Assembly: GCA_002633005.1 (NCBI GenBank)
Contig: NMRA01000339.1
Coordinates: 148,510 to 212,509, forward strand
Source of the DNA: Phoronis australis
Lineage: Eukaryota; Phoronida; Phoronidae
Length of the DNA: 64,000 nucleotides
Direction: 5' to 3'
A program made the position numbers and the translations under genes. A model generated the notes under the pieces. It saw only the letters and a program-made list of their open reading frames with translations, ran no database searches and was not told the DNA's origin. Positions 40,815 through 55,800 of this stretch are shown here, in pieces. Positions within the stretch are counted from its first letter, which is position 1. Every line of letters starts with the position of its first letter.

Positions 40815-43800
40815 ATGTCATCATTCCTCATCGTAAAAGCTGGTTGGCTTTTCAGAGAAAGTAAGTCAAATCTTTATGTGGACGAATTCAACTTAGCCGA
40901 CTGTGAATATGTGATGTGCAGATTGATTGCCACTAAGATTTCTGGTAAAAAACTTCCGTTTTGGATCATTTATTTTATACCATGCAATGCTCAGTACTCA
41001 CAGTGTACCATGGTTTGCAAACAAAGTAAGTGGTTACCACTTTTATATATTATTGCAATTAGTAGTGAAAGAATGATGATCTGAATAATGCCAAGTGTAT
41101 ACTCTGTGCTTTGTATACTATCTCTGTCCATCTTTGCGGGCAATTATCACCAACCAACTTTACTATTGTTTTGCTACTTTCAGGTAGTATTTTGAAACGT
41201 TGGAAAAGAAGTTGGTTTGTTCTGTATGCCAATGGAGAATTGAAGTACTTCGAAACGCCGGACAATTATGAAGCAGAGGAGACAATCTTGGTTCCACATC
41301 AAGTGGTTTACTGCCAGATTGGGACACAGGTAAATGCTACTGTGGTACTAAGTAGCCCTGCCATTTTGAGTTGAAGGGTTTCATCAGATTTCAACTCTCA
41401 GTGGCAGGATAGCATTTTAGTGACCAGGAGACCGATTCTCATGTGGTGTGGGAAGTCTTTTTCTGTACCCCTGATGAGAGAAGTGAACTGCTTCTCCTTT
41501 TTTGTAAACAAATGTTAAGTTATTTATAGGTAAAAAGCCTACCAGGTGAGTAAAATTCTTTTTAAGAGAAAAATTTGCGGTCCTATTGTTTGCGATTTAG
41601 GATTAATTGAATTGGAATTTGTGGATTTGGGAATATGATGTGTAGTGTCTTTTAAAACATGATCAGATATAGAGAATCCTACACTTGTCTCAGTTCATGA
41701 CATGTGCAAAACCTCTTGGAAATTTCATTAAAATCCCTTGGCTTTGTTTTCTCACATGAACCGTGAAAACGATCTTTTTGCCGAAAAAACTTAATCTGTC
41801 TAAAACTTTCAAAAACATGACGCAATTTTTGTAAAAACACGCTTGTGCAATGCAAAGTAAATCCCATTACTTTTTGTTAATAATTTTATTATAAACTTAA
41901 TAACTGTAAATTGTATTTAGCTCTCATAACAAACATTCACAGTAGATGCTGATAAATACTCTTTGAAGTTGTATAAATTCAATAAAACTTAACAAATGTA
42001 TATAAGTTACACTGTCAGCAAGGTTTCCCCTTGCATGAACACTGGATTGACCTTGAGATTGCACAGTTAGTCTCTCCGCGTGATTTCTTAAGTTGGGGTT
42101 CATTTCCGTTTGAATGAACGTGGATATGGGATTCCTTGCTGAAGATGTTCCATTTTAGAAGTTGTTTGCATGTCATTCTAACTGGGATTACTGCTGCTTT
42201 TGATGTCATATTGAAGCGTGTCGGATTGTTTGAGGTTGATGCTTGGTTGTTGGCATTAGTGCTTTGCAGACAATAAAATGTAAGGCATATGGATTTCTAT
42301 TTTGCATTACTTTGTGATTTGCCCATGTAATATAAAAATTATGTACTCTGTGTTATTAACCAGTCATGTCATAACACATTTCAGTTCATGTGAGACAATG
42401 GATTTATTTTTTAGTGCACTGTCGTATTCATCAATGCAGTTCTTTGTCACTGTTACTGTGTATGGGTAGTTGAGAAATAAAACATTTTCATTCCAGTGTG
42501 GGGATGTGGCGCCACCTACGGCGCTGAGTAGAAATTGTCTTTTGGCAATGTGTGGAAATGAAGACAACAGGTGGCAACTGTGTGCAGAAAGTTCTGATGA
42601 TGCTAGGTAACGGACTTTGCTTATTTGTCAATGGCTATTTTTTTAGTTTAGTTTCATATTACAGATTGAAACATGAGTGAATTGTGGCTAATGAGTAAAT
42701 GACTATTGTGAGCAAAACTGTAAGTTAGTACACCCTAGCAGTTGCATTATTAATCACATAATGAAACAGGTCATGTGAACTCCTGTTTCAACTTGATTAT
42801 TTACTTCTCATATTAACCTTGGGTTATAAATGTCTTTCTGTAATGGTCTTTTCACTTATGTCTTAAAAATATTGTCCAGTGAAAAATAAAGTGCTCAGAT
42901 GACACATTATGACATGCCAAAGCATTGACTGCTCGTCTCTCGTTAACTCTGTGATATTTGGAAAATCTAAAAGTAGTCTTTCTTGCTTGAAAAATACAAC
43001 ATACATTGTGCGTGTATGAAATGTTTAATTCCATAGCTCCTTAACTCTTGTTTTATACAGAGCATGGCAAATTGCAATTGAACAGGCACAAATGGTACCC
43101 ATCATACGGCCACGATCAGCCCCACCCTATGGGCCTAGTCCTTACCTTGCCAGAAATTTGCCTTCGTATCCTTCGCCTGCGTATCTACCTTATCCCAACT
43201 CACCCTACATGTACAGAAATGACCAAGGCTATTCATATGAATATCCTCTACAGCATTCCTATGGTATGTATCACATAGCTATTTGTAATAGTGGTGTTGT
43301 CTTAAAAGATGATCATATTGGGGGATCTGTGAAAGAATTCACCTGCAAAGACTGGAGAGAAATGCATGAAGCTACCTAGCAAGAATTTTTTTTGGTACTA
43401 AATGAAACACTGTACATGGAAATTTAGGACAGAGAATGTTGTCCGGCTTATTGATCTCTTTCAAGTCGAGCTTTGTAAATAAATGGTAATAACTGTGACA
43501 GTTGATAATACCATAAATAGATGTCACCTTTTTCCTTTTGGCAAGCTATTACCCTTTTTTCAACTTCCGATTGTTTTGTTGTCTGAATATCATGGTGAGA
43601 AGTGGCATACATAGTATTGATTGTTCATCCTTGCGTGTTTGCTTCGTTTGACACAGCCAAACTAAACAAACATGCTGAGTTTTAAACAAAACAGGACACT
43701 GCGACATGTTAAAAGTATTTGTGGAGAACATTGGGCATTACTTTGAGGATGTAATTTTGATACTGGTAAGATGCAAAATATAATTATTTACCCTTGTTTC

Positions 43801-46800
43801 TGGTTTGATGGTTGTTGGCTTGCCACCAGGTTTAGTCTCCTTGTACATTATCTTGCTGGTCTTTCTCTACTTTTGTAGTAATTTCTGGACTGCTTTCATG
43901 GACCCCAATGAAGAAATTGAAATTAAAAAAAAATAATTGCTGGCAGTCTGGTACACTTTGTACTAGTCTGGTACATGTTGTACTTGTCTGGTACAGTTTG
44001 TGCTAGTCTGGTTCACGTTGTACTAGTCTGGTACACTTTGTAGCAAAAGTGAACAGGCCATGCTGAAGAATTCCAGGTGGTCACCAGAGGGCACTGAACC
44101 TAATGCTTCGAAATTTTTGGCGAGCATGTAGAGCATCTTACTGCCATCACAAAAGTCTTTTAATTCATATGTCGTCTTAACTGCATCCATATCATGGAAG
44201 CCTCAATGGGAGAAAAATTGCTAACAACGTTCTCATTAAGGAATGTAAAGAGATATCCACTCCCTGACTGCAGCCAACTCCTGGAGTATATAGTGTTGCC
44301 ACCTGATGACTGTCTCAATGTGTCACCTACAGTCTATAGTTCACCTGGCTTTGATCTCTCAAATTAATGGTGGTGTAATTTTACCCATTTCAAAACTCCC
44401 TGTGCAGTGGCATAGAACGCACTCCCACAGTTTTCAATGACATTTCACCATCCTTCCGAGGAGCTTAATGCTCTGCCAGTGGAGCCAACCCCCACTCAGT
44501 AACAAAATATTAACATTATTATTTTGCTAATCAGAGTGAATAGGCATCAGAGTTTCCAGGGTAAACTGATAAAGACACCGACTATGATCTCTGCTTATGT
44601 CTCTCAGACAACAGGGAGAATTTGCAATTTGTATCAAAAGCTTAAAAACAAGGGATTTTGTTGTTTTTCAGCTGTGAGATAATAACTTCAGCGAGTCTGA
44701 TCCCTGTTGTATATCTTGACCACGTTTTTGTTGGCTGCTTAATGAAGCAAACACAACAATCCCATCCAATAATTGTCCCAAAAAATGTTTCAGCTGTAAA
44801 ACCCATAATTTCCCTTCAATGGCAGTGGCGTGGCACTTCTTGGTTTTATCACTAGTTTAGCTTTTCCTGAGTCATAAAAATGAAATCACAGCTCTTGCCC
44901 ACCGACCAACCTCCCGCACTGCTTGGACTCTCTCACTGAGGACAAAGCTAACCATCTTAGTTGTCTTCATAGTATAGGTGTTCCATTACAACTACAAGCT
45001 AGAGGGTGGTGAGCGTGTGATACCATCTAGCTTCTTTGTTAACTGCCAAGCCCAATCTTTTGTCTGGTATGACAACAGACAGGCCAATTATCTACCAGGC
45101 TTATTACAGACCACATGTGAACACTGTCAAACACAGAGCGAATTGGTACCTTAGGAAAACATAGATTGTCGTAGCTTCGGTTGTAGTTGGACCATTTTGT
45201 CGATTCAAAAACTAAACAGAATCACCATTTGACGAACATTTCAGAAATGCTGTTGGTTTATTTTCAAATGTGATAATTTAACTTTCATTTTTAACTGCAC
45301 GGCCCAATCAGGCTAGATACGATTTCATTGGAGATTAACGCAATTATCGGACAAAAGAGAGCTGACCCTCCAACCGTAAATGCCAGAATGGAGTTAATCA
45401 GTCGTATAAGATATTGGCTACAGGGGTTTTCTTCCCAACTTGTTGTTGGGCTATAGAATCGAACAAGTTGGGAGCAACGGGAAAACGCCGTAATGCATAA
45501 GCGATGTTTTAAAAGTTGTTGACATCCAATTTAGTCACTGTGTGTTGTTTAAAGATGTTTCAATGTAGCTTAGGTGTATATTAAAAGAATAATCCACGTG
45601 ATATTGTTAACTCCGATCAGCGGTTGTAAATCCACCGAGTATATCAATACGCACAGTCGTTTAGGTCTATGTTCAATCGCACCCAACGTTCGTAGTTTTA
45701 AGCTTAAAAGTTCAATCGATTTTTTAAAATCAAAAACCAAACTTGATTGTTTTTTCATCTGAATACCGCTCTGGTATTTAATTGTTTTTAACGAAAACTG
45801 TTGGTTAATACACCAGTAATTCGCCAGTATGTTCAGGCAGAGATGCATACTACAGTTTAGGGTTGGGTAATTACACTTAATAGGGTCTTGGTCGCACCGT
45901 ACAAGCGGTCCTCGCATCGGGGAGTCCGACTCTGGCGCCGCACTGTCATTGATCCTGGTAAAAGCCGCTCAGAAGGACGAGTGGTGAAACGTCACGCATA
46001 TCTTTAGAAATGCAGGACTTTCGTGTAAGCGTATTATTGACGGCATGCTAATACACAATTTATAAACGCACCTACTGTAATCGTTCTTTGTCACTGGTCA
46101 AATCCCTCGAGATCTAATCATAAATGTAACATTAAAATGTCAATTACCATTGAGATATGGTTTATTATGAATCATGCCACTCAGGAATCCGTACTCATCA
46201 CGTTGCCTTAGCGTGGACTTACGCGAGTCTGTACGACTCTTCTTTGTCTTCCATATCTTTGTCAATTATGCACATTCCCTAATACGGATTTTGATACAAG
46301 TTAGTTCAGTCTAAACTTAATCCCAAATGATGCTTATTCAACACAACTCCAAATACGTTCAAACTTAACTGAATTAGTATAACACTTTCAATTAAAAAGA
46401 TATTGACGGTTGTGCACCATCACCTAAGATGACCACCGTGGTGACTGGCAGCTGACTGGCTGGTGCATTATGTGTACTCACTCAACTGTCGCCATAGGTA
46501 ACGAGTTTTCCGCAGTAACCATGCCAACTTAAACAAATTTTAATTAGTTTGAAATAGTAAAATAAAGCAAACACAAACATGACTGAAAGTTACGACATGT
46601 TTCTATTTCAGTGATATGCTTTGACTGACAAAACTCATCCTTGTGTTCTAAATTGGTAAATGTAAAGGATGAAGTAACGTTAAGCCTTCTAGATGTGCTT
46701 CAGTCCCGTTTTTTCACAACACCAGTGAGGCCAACTGAGTCGTAATGGTCACAGTTTTTAAAACATGCTGCAACTCTATTCCACTAAGTAGAGCCGTATC

Positions 46801-49800
46801 AAATAACGTACTGATACTTTTTCTGCTGTTTAAAATTAATTATTTTCATGTTGGTAATTTTCTAACCTCAACCTGCCTACCACGAGTCGAGTCCACACTG
46901 CTTCTGACGTGACGAGTACACACTGTTTGTGAGTATCCAAACACGGAGTACATGTCCCCACATGCTGAAGATCAGGCACCAGACTTTTGCTTCAAATCTA
47001 GAAGGCTCGAACTTCAGAAGTAGCTGCAATACTGAGAGATACATGTATATACACTCGTGTTGTTGCAAATACTTTAACTGCTAGTACAGTTTTAAGTTAG
47101 ATTTAGCCTAGACTTTTATAGATAACATCATTTGCTCACCAGGCAAATCTTTTTTAACTCGTCACAGTTCCTGCATCTGCGAGATGATATTATTTCCTCA
47201 ATAGCGGCAAAAGCTTAAATAACTAGCAGTAAAAAAACTAATTTAGGTGTTCCATCCATTGTAGGATTGAAAATCTTTTAGATGATCACGTTCTTCCATC
47301 TAAGTGAAGATATAATGTATATCCGCAATGGCCGCGTGAATGGGTAGCATTATCTCTTAATTTTGATGTTCAGCGTAATGTAATAAAGAAAATCTTTTAC
47401 GTCACCATCGTTCCTCCATATGCATTTGCAGGAATATGCTCTAGCCGCGTTAATACCCACATTATCATTTAACTGTGATTTTTATCCTACTGTGGCAGTG
47501 GATAGTGCTTTGGTCATCATCGTCTTTTAGGTGAAGATATGTCCACTGCAACAGGTTACGTAGCTAGCATTATGTTTTAATTCATGATATTTAACCTACC
47601 GTAGAATTGGAAATCTTTTTTGTCACCATAGTTCTTCCATTAGTAGGCGAAGACGTGTCCGCTATATTCCCTCGAGCTTAAATTCATGTACATGTTTCTA
47701 TCACTATCTTGTTTTTTATATTACTAACCTAGCATTGTGCCTTCCTCCAAGTCTGTCATCTTTGTTTCTTGTTAAATTGCGAGTTTTTGGTCAAGACGTG
47801 TGAAGTAAATTCACCCGGGTATTGCTTGATTGTGCAAGCGTTAACCCGGAGGTCACGTTCGCGGTCCAATTTATCCCTACTAACTTTGTTTACTTGCACT
47901 TCTGACTGTTTGACATCGGGCGCGTCACTCCGTACCTCAGCTTGTAACAATGTATGCAGTTATTTCCATTTCCCTGAATACTATTTAGTATTCCTGGAAA
48001 TTTGTCGCAAACCGTGATGAAAGCATCGAACACTGCGGGAATTCCGTTTCACCGATATCCTATGTTTGACAAGATAAATCGGAGTTGGCTTGTCTGTGTC
48101 AAGAACGCAGCGTTGCTTTTGTATTACGAAAATGACATAAGGTGCCCTACTAACAGTTCTAAAGAAGGATGCCTTACTGTCAGTATCCCCTTTCTCTTTT
48201 CCATCGCCACCGCTTGGAGGGCTCAATGAAACAAGTCGTAGTGACTCTATACCTTGGAGTTGTGTCCGTGCGGGTGAACACTCACATAGAGTCAGAGGCT
48301 AGCAAGCAAGTTAACGGTTTCATCATGTACGTGTTTCGTGTTTTTGAAACTTCAGTGACAATAGATAGGGACTGAATCCTTGATTTAGGGGTGTTGCATG
48401 AAAAACCTACTTATTTTCAATGATATTATAGTATTGAGAATTCAAAGTCGACAAACCCTCGGTGAGCATCAAAGCAAAAACTGCGTTAAAAATGGACAAT
48501 CAGAGTTTTCAAAAGTGCACAAATGCAGCGAAAAGTTAGGTAACGTAGATGGCTCCCTATTTGGGACTATTTAATGCAACCGACCATAGATGACGACAAC
48601 GAATAATCGTCGCACAAGCAAAGCTGGCGGGGAATGGTTAGGGCCGCGAACGTAACTTCCGATGGGTGAAACATGCCTAATTAATTATGCCCCAAGGAAC
48701 TACGTGATCTTGAAAATTTGTCTAGGATAACCAGACATTAGTAAATTAACCAAAACGACTTGAAAAACGGACGCCTTCTCTTTTAGCTCTCAGTTACTGC
48801 TGTTGGCTTTTTTAAAAACCAGTACAGTGCACCGGCGACTGAAATCAGTGCTGGAATCTAACAACATGGCTATTAACCATTGCGAAGTATTCTTAAACCT
48901 TTCTCAACGTTCTTAGTACATAGCCGCCGTTACTCAGACGAAGATACAACTGCATTGTATGTACTTAACACTTATTAAACTTCCCGTCATTTACTCAAAG
49001 AAAACATAAGCCCTCGCCCTTCAAACTTGTTGAAGCACGAAGTTTCCACAATCTTCTAATTTCAAATTTTGAACGATTCGGTGTTTCTGCTGTTTTTTGC
49101 TAAGCTTGATTAGCAGGTTCTCAGAAAAACGCCCAACAAGCAAATGCCCACACTCAAGTTCATCGGAAGTCTTAATGCTTGGTAGCCACCNCGATTTTGT
49201 TTCATGTAGGTGAAGGTGTTTTCCTGTGCTCGTATTTTCTCAAAACAATGTTCTGCGAGACCAATGTCTCTCCACTTTCCCAGCTGTTGAATCATTGTAG
49301 CTTCAGGTACTGCTGAATACATGACCTTTCTCTTCTACTTCCGTTTTGCGAGTCAACCTGAGTTGTTATCGTACTCTAGGTGAATTTTTTAAGGATTACT
49401 CAAAATAGCGCTACATATTTTATAAGCATTCGATTATAAACTAATCCATCGATAGTTGTCTCTTTAGTCTTTGGGGATTGGTGCAATCAAAGCTTTAGTC
49501 ACCACAGGCTTCCATTCGATTCTGGTTTGTTTTCCTAGGAACCAATTGTTTCAAATAATTCCAAAACTCAGAAGGTTCGTCCTTTTGTACAACTTCAAAT
49601 ATCCTTTTCTTGTAAAAATTGGTTTTCAACTTGCCTATGCATTCTGTCAAATTTCCTGTGCGCTTTTGAAGGAGCATGCCACCCAAAAACAACCTAATTT
49701 GTACCAATTTAGTTCGAGTAGTTCTACTCCATAACGACACGTACGGTTGCGTTACCTGACACCTGACGGCAGACTGAGGTGTTGAAATTATCCAATGACG

Positions 49801-52800
49801 TCATCGGTTTCACACGCAGTCTGTTCAGCAGTTCACAACACGGGTTACTGGTGTCAGCTTATCGCTTAATGTCTTCGTTTAACACCAATAAATCATCAAA
49901 CTTCGATGTAAAACCCTTAAAAATACACCGAGTTCTTATAAGAACGTGTTGTTTTATTTTGCTCTTACGGATTTATTGGTATTTGGACACACCGTAGCCT
50001 ACAAAGTTCGGCAGGCCAATAAGGTCCGTAACAGGAGTTAGGGGTCTGTTCGGAGATAATTTCGAAGTATTTTCCGTGAGATACAGACAGGAGAACCTAG
50101 ATCTGTGTTGTTTAGACTAATGATTTTTTGAGTTCTAAATACAAAACGCTTGTTGTTATCCTGACTAGTGGCTCGGAGCCCGATCAAGCCCGTTGCGGCC
50201 GGCCGGATTGACTTCATCAAGTTGTTATCCCGGCCAGTGGCTCGGAAACTGATCAAACATTACGAACATAAACCAGCCAATGTTCTGTGGAAACTAAACT
50301 TCGAGTCAAGAAAATACTATACTAGTGAGCCAAAGAAATGAGCACGTGATTATGTTGGTGAATTAGCCACGAAACTGCAACTACTTACTCGTCGGGGCCG
50401 GACCGCGAATTCACTCGGGTTCCGCTTTGGCCACAGCACCGTCTGGGCAGAAGTTGTACATTGACAATCTTATTTGAGTAATGTAAACGTAAATAAAGAT
50501 TCCCCTAACACGTAGCCGTGGGATGGAAATCGAGTTGTTTCACAACAGTTTCTGCCAGCAAACACTCTTTAGCATGAGCTCACATGGCCTCGGTTTCACC
50601 TAAAGCCGGTACTGACGCAGTGATTTATTCATTGCTGGCTTCTCAAATCATTTGCACTCACAAACACTCCAAAGGCATTACAAATTGCATCAATTGAGAC
50701 AGACTTTGTTTCAGTTGGTTAGGGGGAGAAGGCATTTTGAAACAGAACTCTCAGTACTAAACGCCAATCCCGACTTAGGACGAGCTAGAGCTCATCTGTC
50801 CCGACTTCGCAGATGGATCGTTAAGTTTTACAGGCTATCAATTCGAACAGGAATACAGTGATGAAGTAATACTAGAGAGGCGTCGTGAACAAGCTCAGAC
50901 AACGGAACATGGAGTTATTTGCTAAGCCGGAGACACGGAGATGTTTCACGGCCTCATACCTGCTACTACCATGAGCCACTTCTTAAGCATTTCGGACTCT
51001 CGAGGAAGTAAAAAAACGATATACCCGCTTTCCTCGCAGCTGCTTAGTTCGGACAAGCGGGAACGATGCACCGCAACATAGCGGCATTCACTCTGCATAT
51101 GAACCACTGACGTCGCTAGCGTTGTTTCTCACCTTCCTCACAGGTTAACGCGACACCTCTTGGCAAGGTAAGGTCGACCGCATGCGAGGCGAAATGGACA
51201 TACATGTAGACCGATTAAGATGGCAAAAAGACTAAATTAAATCGGGTGGCATTCTCCTTTAAGAAACCAATTCTTACCCGTGCCAAATGACGTGGCGTAG
51301 AGCTCGCAAAGTGTTGTTTAACTCGCGACATCCTTGCGACGGGCGTAAGCGCGTCGCATTGTTATCATCTTTGGCACGCTACCATTGTTTTCCTTTGTTG
51401 CGCATTTGTTGAATATAACAATACAGATCGCATGGGCGCACATCAGCGCCCAGTTGCATAAAAATTATACGCTGCATAGCAACAATGACGTCGCATTGTC
51501 ACGCGCCACGTTGCTATTGTTGAACCATAAACCTGACGTCAAACTTATCTAGCGGATAATTATGAGTTTCTATGCAACCCAGGTTAGCTGGTTACCGATA
51601 ATTGGTTTACATTATCTTTACTATAACAAGTGAACAAAGGAGGCACCAATCTACCGATCTCTACGTGACCAGCTTACTACCTAGTTTCATGCGCTCAAGT
51701 TCACTTTGCTCGGTATTTAATGATAAAGCTCAGACATGATGTCCGAAAGACGTACTCTGACGTAACGAGACTCATGACCAGTGATATTTTGCCACACCTT
51801 GAAGTGAAAATGAATTGCCGTGACTTGCACGTTATGGTATAGATTGGATGAAATGAGGATATGTCAATCATAATACATTAGCGGGCGTAGTTTGTCTTTG
51901 TTCCATAGTTGTGTTCATATAATATTATAGTTTATATGATCCTTAATTTCTTTGTCATTACGCTAAGATAATTACACCATCAACTCGACGAATTGGTTTA
52001 TTTAGGCTTTCATGTACCGAGATCTCTTTCTCGTCTTAACTCGGGGTTGCCTCCGATCATTCGAAATCATGGCTGACACGATGCATCGAGGACAACAACA
52101 AATGCATCCCCCTGGCCATCACTTCTTTAATCACTCAGGACGACATTAGGAAGCAGAAATTCTCACCGAAGATGCACTAGTCGAATTAAGGGTGGGGGGT
52201 CAGACGCCCGTCCCTCAACAGCACTGCAAAAATGAGTCTGCTAATGCCTTTGTGAGAGTGCAAACCCTTCCGAGACTGTACCCAAGAACAAAATGTACAA
52301 CTGAGACGATACCCGAATGGCAAAAGTATCCAATCGAATTGGCAGACACCTTCTGTCGACTTCCGTCCATTAGTATGGATCTCACCGGTTTCACAGCTCA
52401 TTTAGGTACCTGAGTAGTTCGTAGTAACTAAACGATCACAATCCATGGCCCCAATGCCCTGGTGCGATATATTACGAAATCACTTATAACACAAGCAACT
52501 TCGCTTAAAGTGGCATGGAACATGAAAACCAGTCATTCAATTGCCTTATTCACAGTGGTTCTCTGCCACTAAAGCAGAAGTTAAACTGTTATCCAGGTAT
52601 TTTTATGGTTTGTTCTTGAGGATTTTGAATTTGTGTCGATGTCAAAACATTTTTCCTTTAATATCAAATTTCATAAAATGATCTGTCAACTGTTCGTCAC
52701 GTCGTCGACTTTTCTTCCACACTGCAAAACTCGTCTATGTTTTGGGTAGGGCAGAACATATACCTTGCATACATGACCTTTGACCTTTGATGTAAACAAA

Positions 52801-55800
52801 ACAATGTCAATTCCAAGCAACAACCAGTTCAACTTTCATTATTTTTGAGTGCATGCATTTTTTCGCGCAAGTCGTCACCAATGGATGTGCCAGTACACGT
52901 ACAGTACATGTATATTTAACTTTATTCAGCAAAACGACGATTAAGGCAAGGCTAGCCCCCAAATTAGGACATTTACACATCCAAAAACATACAGTCTGTG
53001 GTAAAGGTAAAAAGAAATTTTCAAGGTTGTAATTTGTATCGAAGGTTGTAAAGAGTCTGTAATTTGGTGGAAGTTACCATACAAGTCAATAATTATGCAT
53101 AAATTATGCTAATTAGCTCATTAAAAGAAACAATTCTGAATTTCAGTGATTTTCAATGATTATATTCAGCATAAGCACACAATCTGCTTTTAGACAGTTA
53201 AATTCCATTCTAAATAACTTGTCAATCATTTCTCAGGTTATTACTTGAATACTCCTTGAAAAATATGCAAATTAGTAATCCAAACTGTCCATCCAAAAAT
53301 TTCACAAAAATGGCCGTTTTCCTCTAACTTGTAGATAACTGGAAAGGTTTCAAACAAACAATAAGCAGACATTTACATAACAGATAGGTAAATATGAGGT
53401 TCATTTTAGCATAATAAATTGTTTTCAAGTGTTTTGACAACTTAATTTGCATCATTAGCAATTCAAAATGGCCGCCGCATGACCCAGAGTGAAAAACATA
53501 GCACACTTTGAAACACCGTGGACTAAAAAGTATTTATCCAATCAATTTGAAACTTAGCAACATGATTTATACCAATGAGCTGCACGTTATGAACTAGAGA
53601 CATTCCACTGGGTGTCTTTGCTCGGGATTTACACACGATATTTCATATTTCTGCTAAAAAATATCATTCAACCCTCATTTAACCATAGCTAAAATGAAAT
53701 TGGGTTGGACTTCACTTTCAAACTTAGTTCATAACATGTAGAATTGTACTGTGAATCTACCCTGAAAATTTCAAGCAGTTATCTTTAATACTTATTGAGA
53801 TATGACGTTTCAAGTCTGCTTTGGTAGGCGAAAAATACAGTATGGCCAAAAATCGCTGTTAAAGTAAGAAAACGACAAACATGCGTATAAAAATGAACTT
53901 AACAGCTTGTAATCAAAGAAAGACCAAAGGTTATGAGCAGCATTTGACAGTTATTTAATAAAATGTCCCAGTCTATGTCTCAGAATCCTGGTATGTAATT
54001 ATTGTCACCACGTTGCCCACGCGCTGCACGCCTCTGCCGAATAACGTCATTACATCCATCAATGTAGGCATTGTAAAGGCGCATACGGTCAATGTTTGCA
54101 AGCCCACTAAGAGTCCAGTAGCCAGGTATCAGGCCCAATGTTTCAAAAACATTCACCCTACCTAATTCATCTTCATTATACACAATCGCTTCATCAAATA
54201 CAGCCAGTTCAAGGCGCTTTCTACCAACGAAGGTAGTTTTGGGGCAACGCTCCCAAACCGTGAGCGCACTTGTGAAGTAACTCCATGTCAGACAAAGATA
54301 CAAACACTGGCCTAATTGCTTCACAGACATAATATGGTATGGCATTAGCATTGGGATCACCGCGTCCAGATGGGCACCAGTCACCACAGGCTTGATGATC
54401 ACGATTGCGATGTCTAAATTTTGCCCAGATGGCATTGTACATTGCCTGTACATTTCCAGCATTTCCGCGTATGGCAGCACCATAATGGCCTTGAATTCTC
54501 TTAATTCCTTTCTTTGTCAGTTTTCTTACTCCACCAATACCTTTAGTCGTTCCTCCCCCAGGCAGTCGAAACACTTTCTTCTTCAGTTCGCTAACTTTAT
54601 CGCTTAGTCTTTTCCCCATCCGCTTCTGAATGTGACCAGTGCACTCCAGTTTACCAATATCAACATTCCCTGGGTAAACAGGAGGATCTGCAGATACAAC
54701 AGATTTGAATGACTTACTGTCCCCGTCACCTAAATACTTTGTATATCGCACATTGTAGTTGGGCAGAGATCGACGGAAGATGGCAACAATTCCAGCTGGT
54801 TCCATCGCGCCCGCACTACCTTCATGATTTGATTCACAGTCAGTATGCGTCTCCTTCCAGTCCTGAAAATCTTCCTCACTTTTTCGCTTCTTGTTTATGC
54901 TACAACTATTGCAGTAGTTGGACAAAGTCTGCACATCAATCACTTTACTGCTATTTCCGTTCACAGTGGCTATACCGTTCTTGCTCGAAAAACCTCTCCT
55001 TTGCCACGTACCGTCACACGATACTGTTAGACCAACTACGTCATTTGATGAAGAGCCAGGGCTAGCAGTTGCCCTTGCTTCCACAATTGCACTTGAGAAT
55101 GATCTCTGTGCCACACTTTCTGTTGCTCGTTGAATCTTGTTTTTGTGCTTGTTCCAAATTGATGGAGTCTGCGCAGGTGGCACATTCATGTTTGTGAGAA
55201 ATCTTTGGCCCTGGGCCCTGTGCCTTCCAATGCCAAACATTGCAATTGGGAATCTTCTGTTGACATCAAATAACAAGTTATTACCATTCACTGTTTCTGA
55301 AGTAGTCAGTTTCACATTGTAGTTACACGCACGATCACGACATGAAAATGTGACGGGAGACGCAAGTCCAATTCTTTTTTTTGTCATCTCACCGAACGTG
55401 TCACTAGCACAACTTGGACAATTAAATTGTTCCAAAAAATTTTGGAGCAACACAAATCAATAAATCTATGTCCTGAAAGTTCAGCATCATGGTCAAATTC
55501 AACATTCAGCAGTTTTTAACTTGGAGGATGAAGCAGACTTAGACTTAGGTTCACCATGTTGATGTTCGCCATGACAATCACCAGCTGAGGGTCCATGTTG
55601 TTCATCTTGACTTTTGAAACGATTTCCTGCAAATTTTCTTTTTTTTCTTCGTGATTTCCTTGGCTTATCACCCATAGCTCTTCTCTAGTGTATACTGATT
55701 TTTTTATGCCAAAAGAATGTACTTGTATGAGCAATGGGGTTTGTTTGAAGGTTCTAGGCCGAATAATATGCAAGTTATGACTGTTTAAAGTTTCTGCATA

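Noticed and set aside
43946-44042. CRISPR-like array
   Set aside because: Contiguous 20-bp units without spacers, in an animal intron; an ordinary minisatellite.
45570-45917. 115-aa minus-strand open frame in PLEKHB intron 4
   Set aside because: No domain or coding-like composition, and no splice context; overlapping frames on the other strand are equally open.
52069-52149. Small gene starting MADTMHRGQQQ
   Set aside because: Open for 26 codons only, no donor before the stop and no partner exon recognised.
54392-55322. Plus-strand open frames opposite the Mutator-like transposase
   Set aside because: Shadow frames of the minus-strand transposase; no domain of their own.
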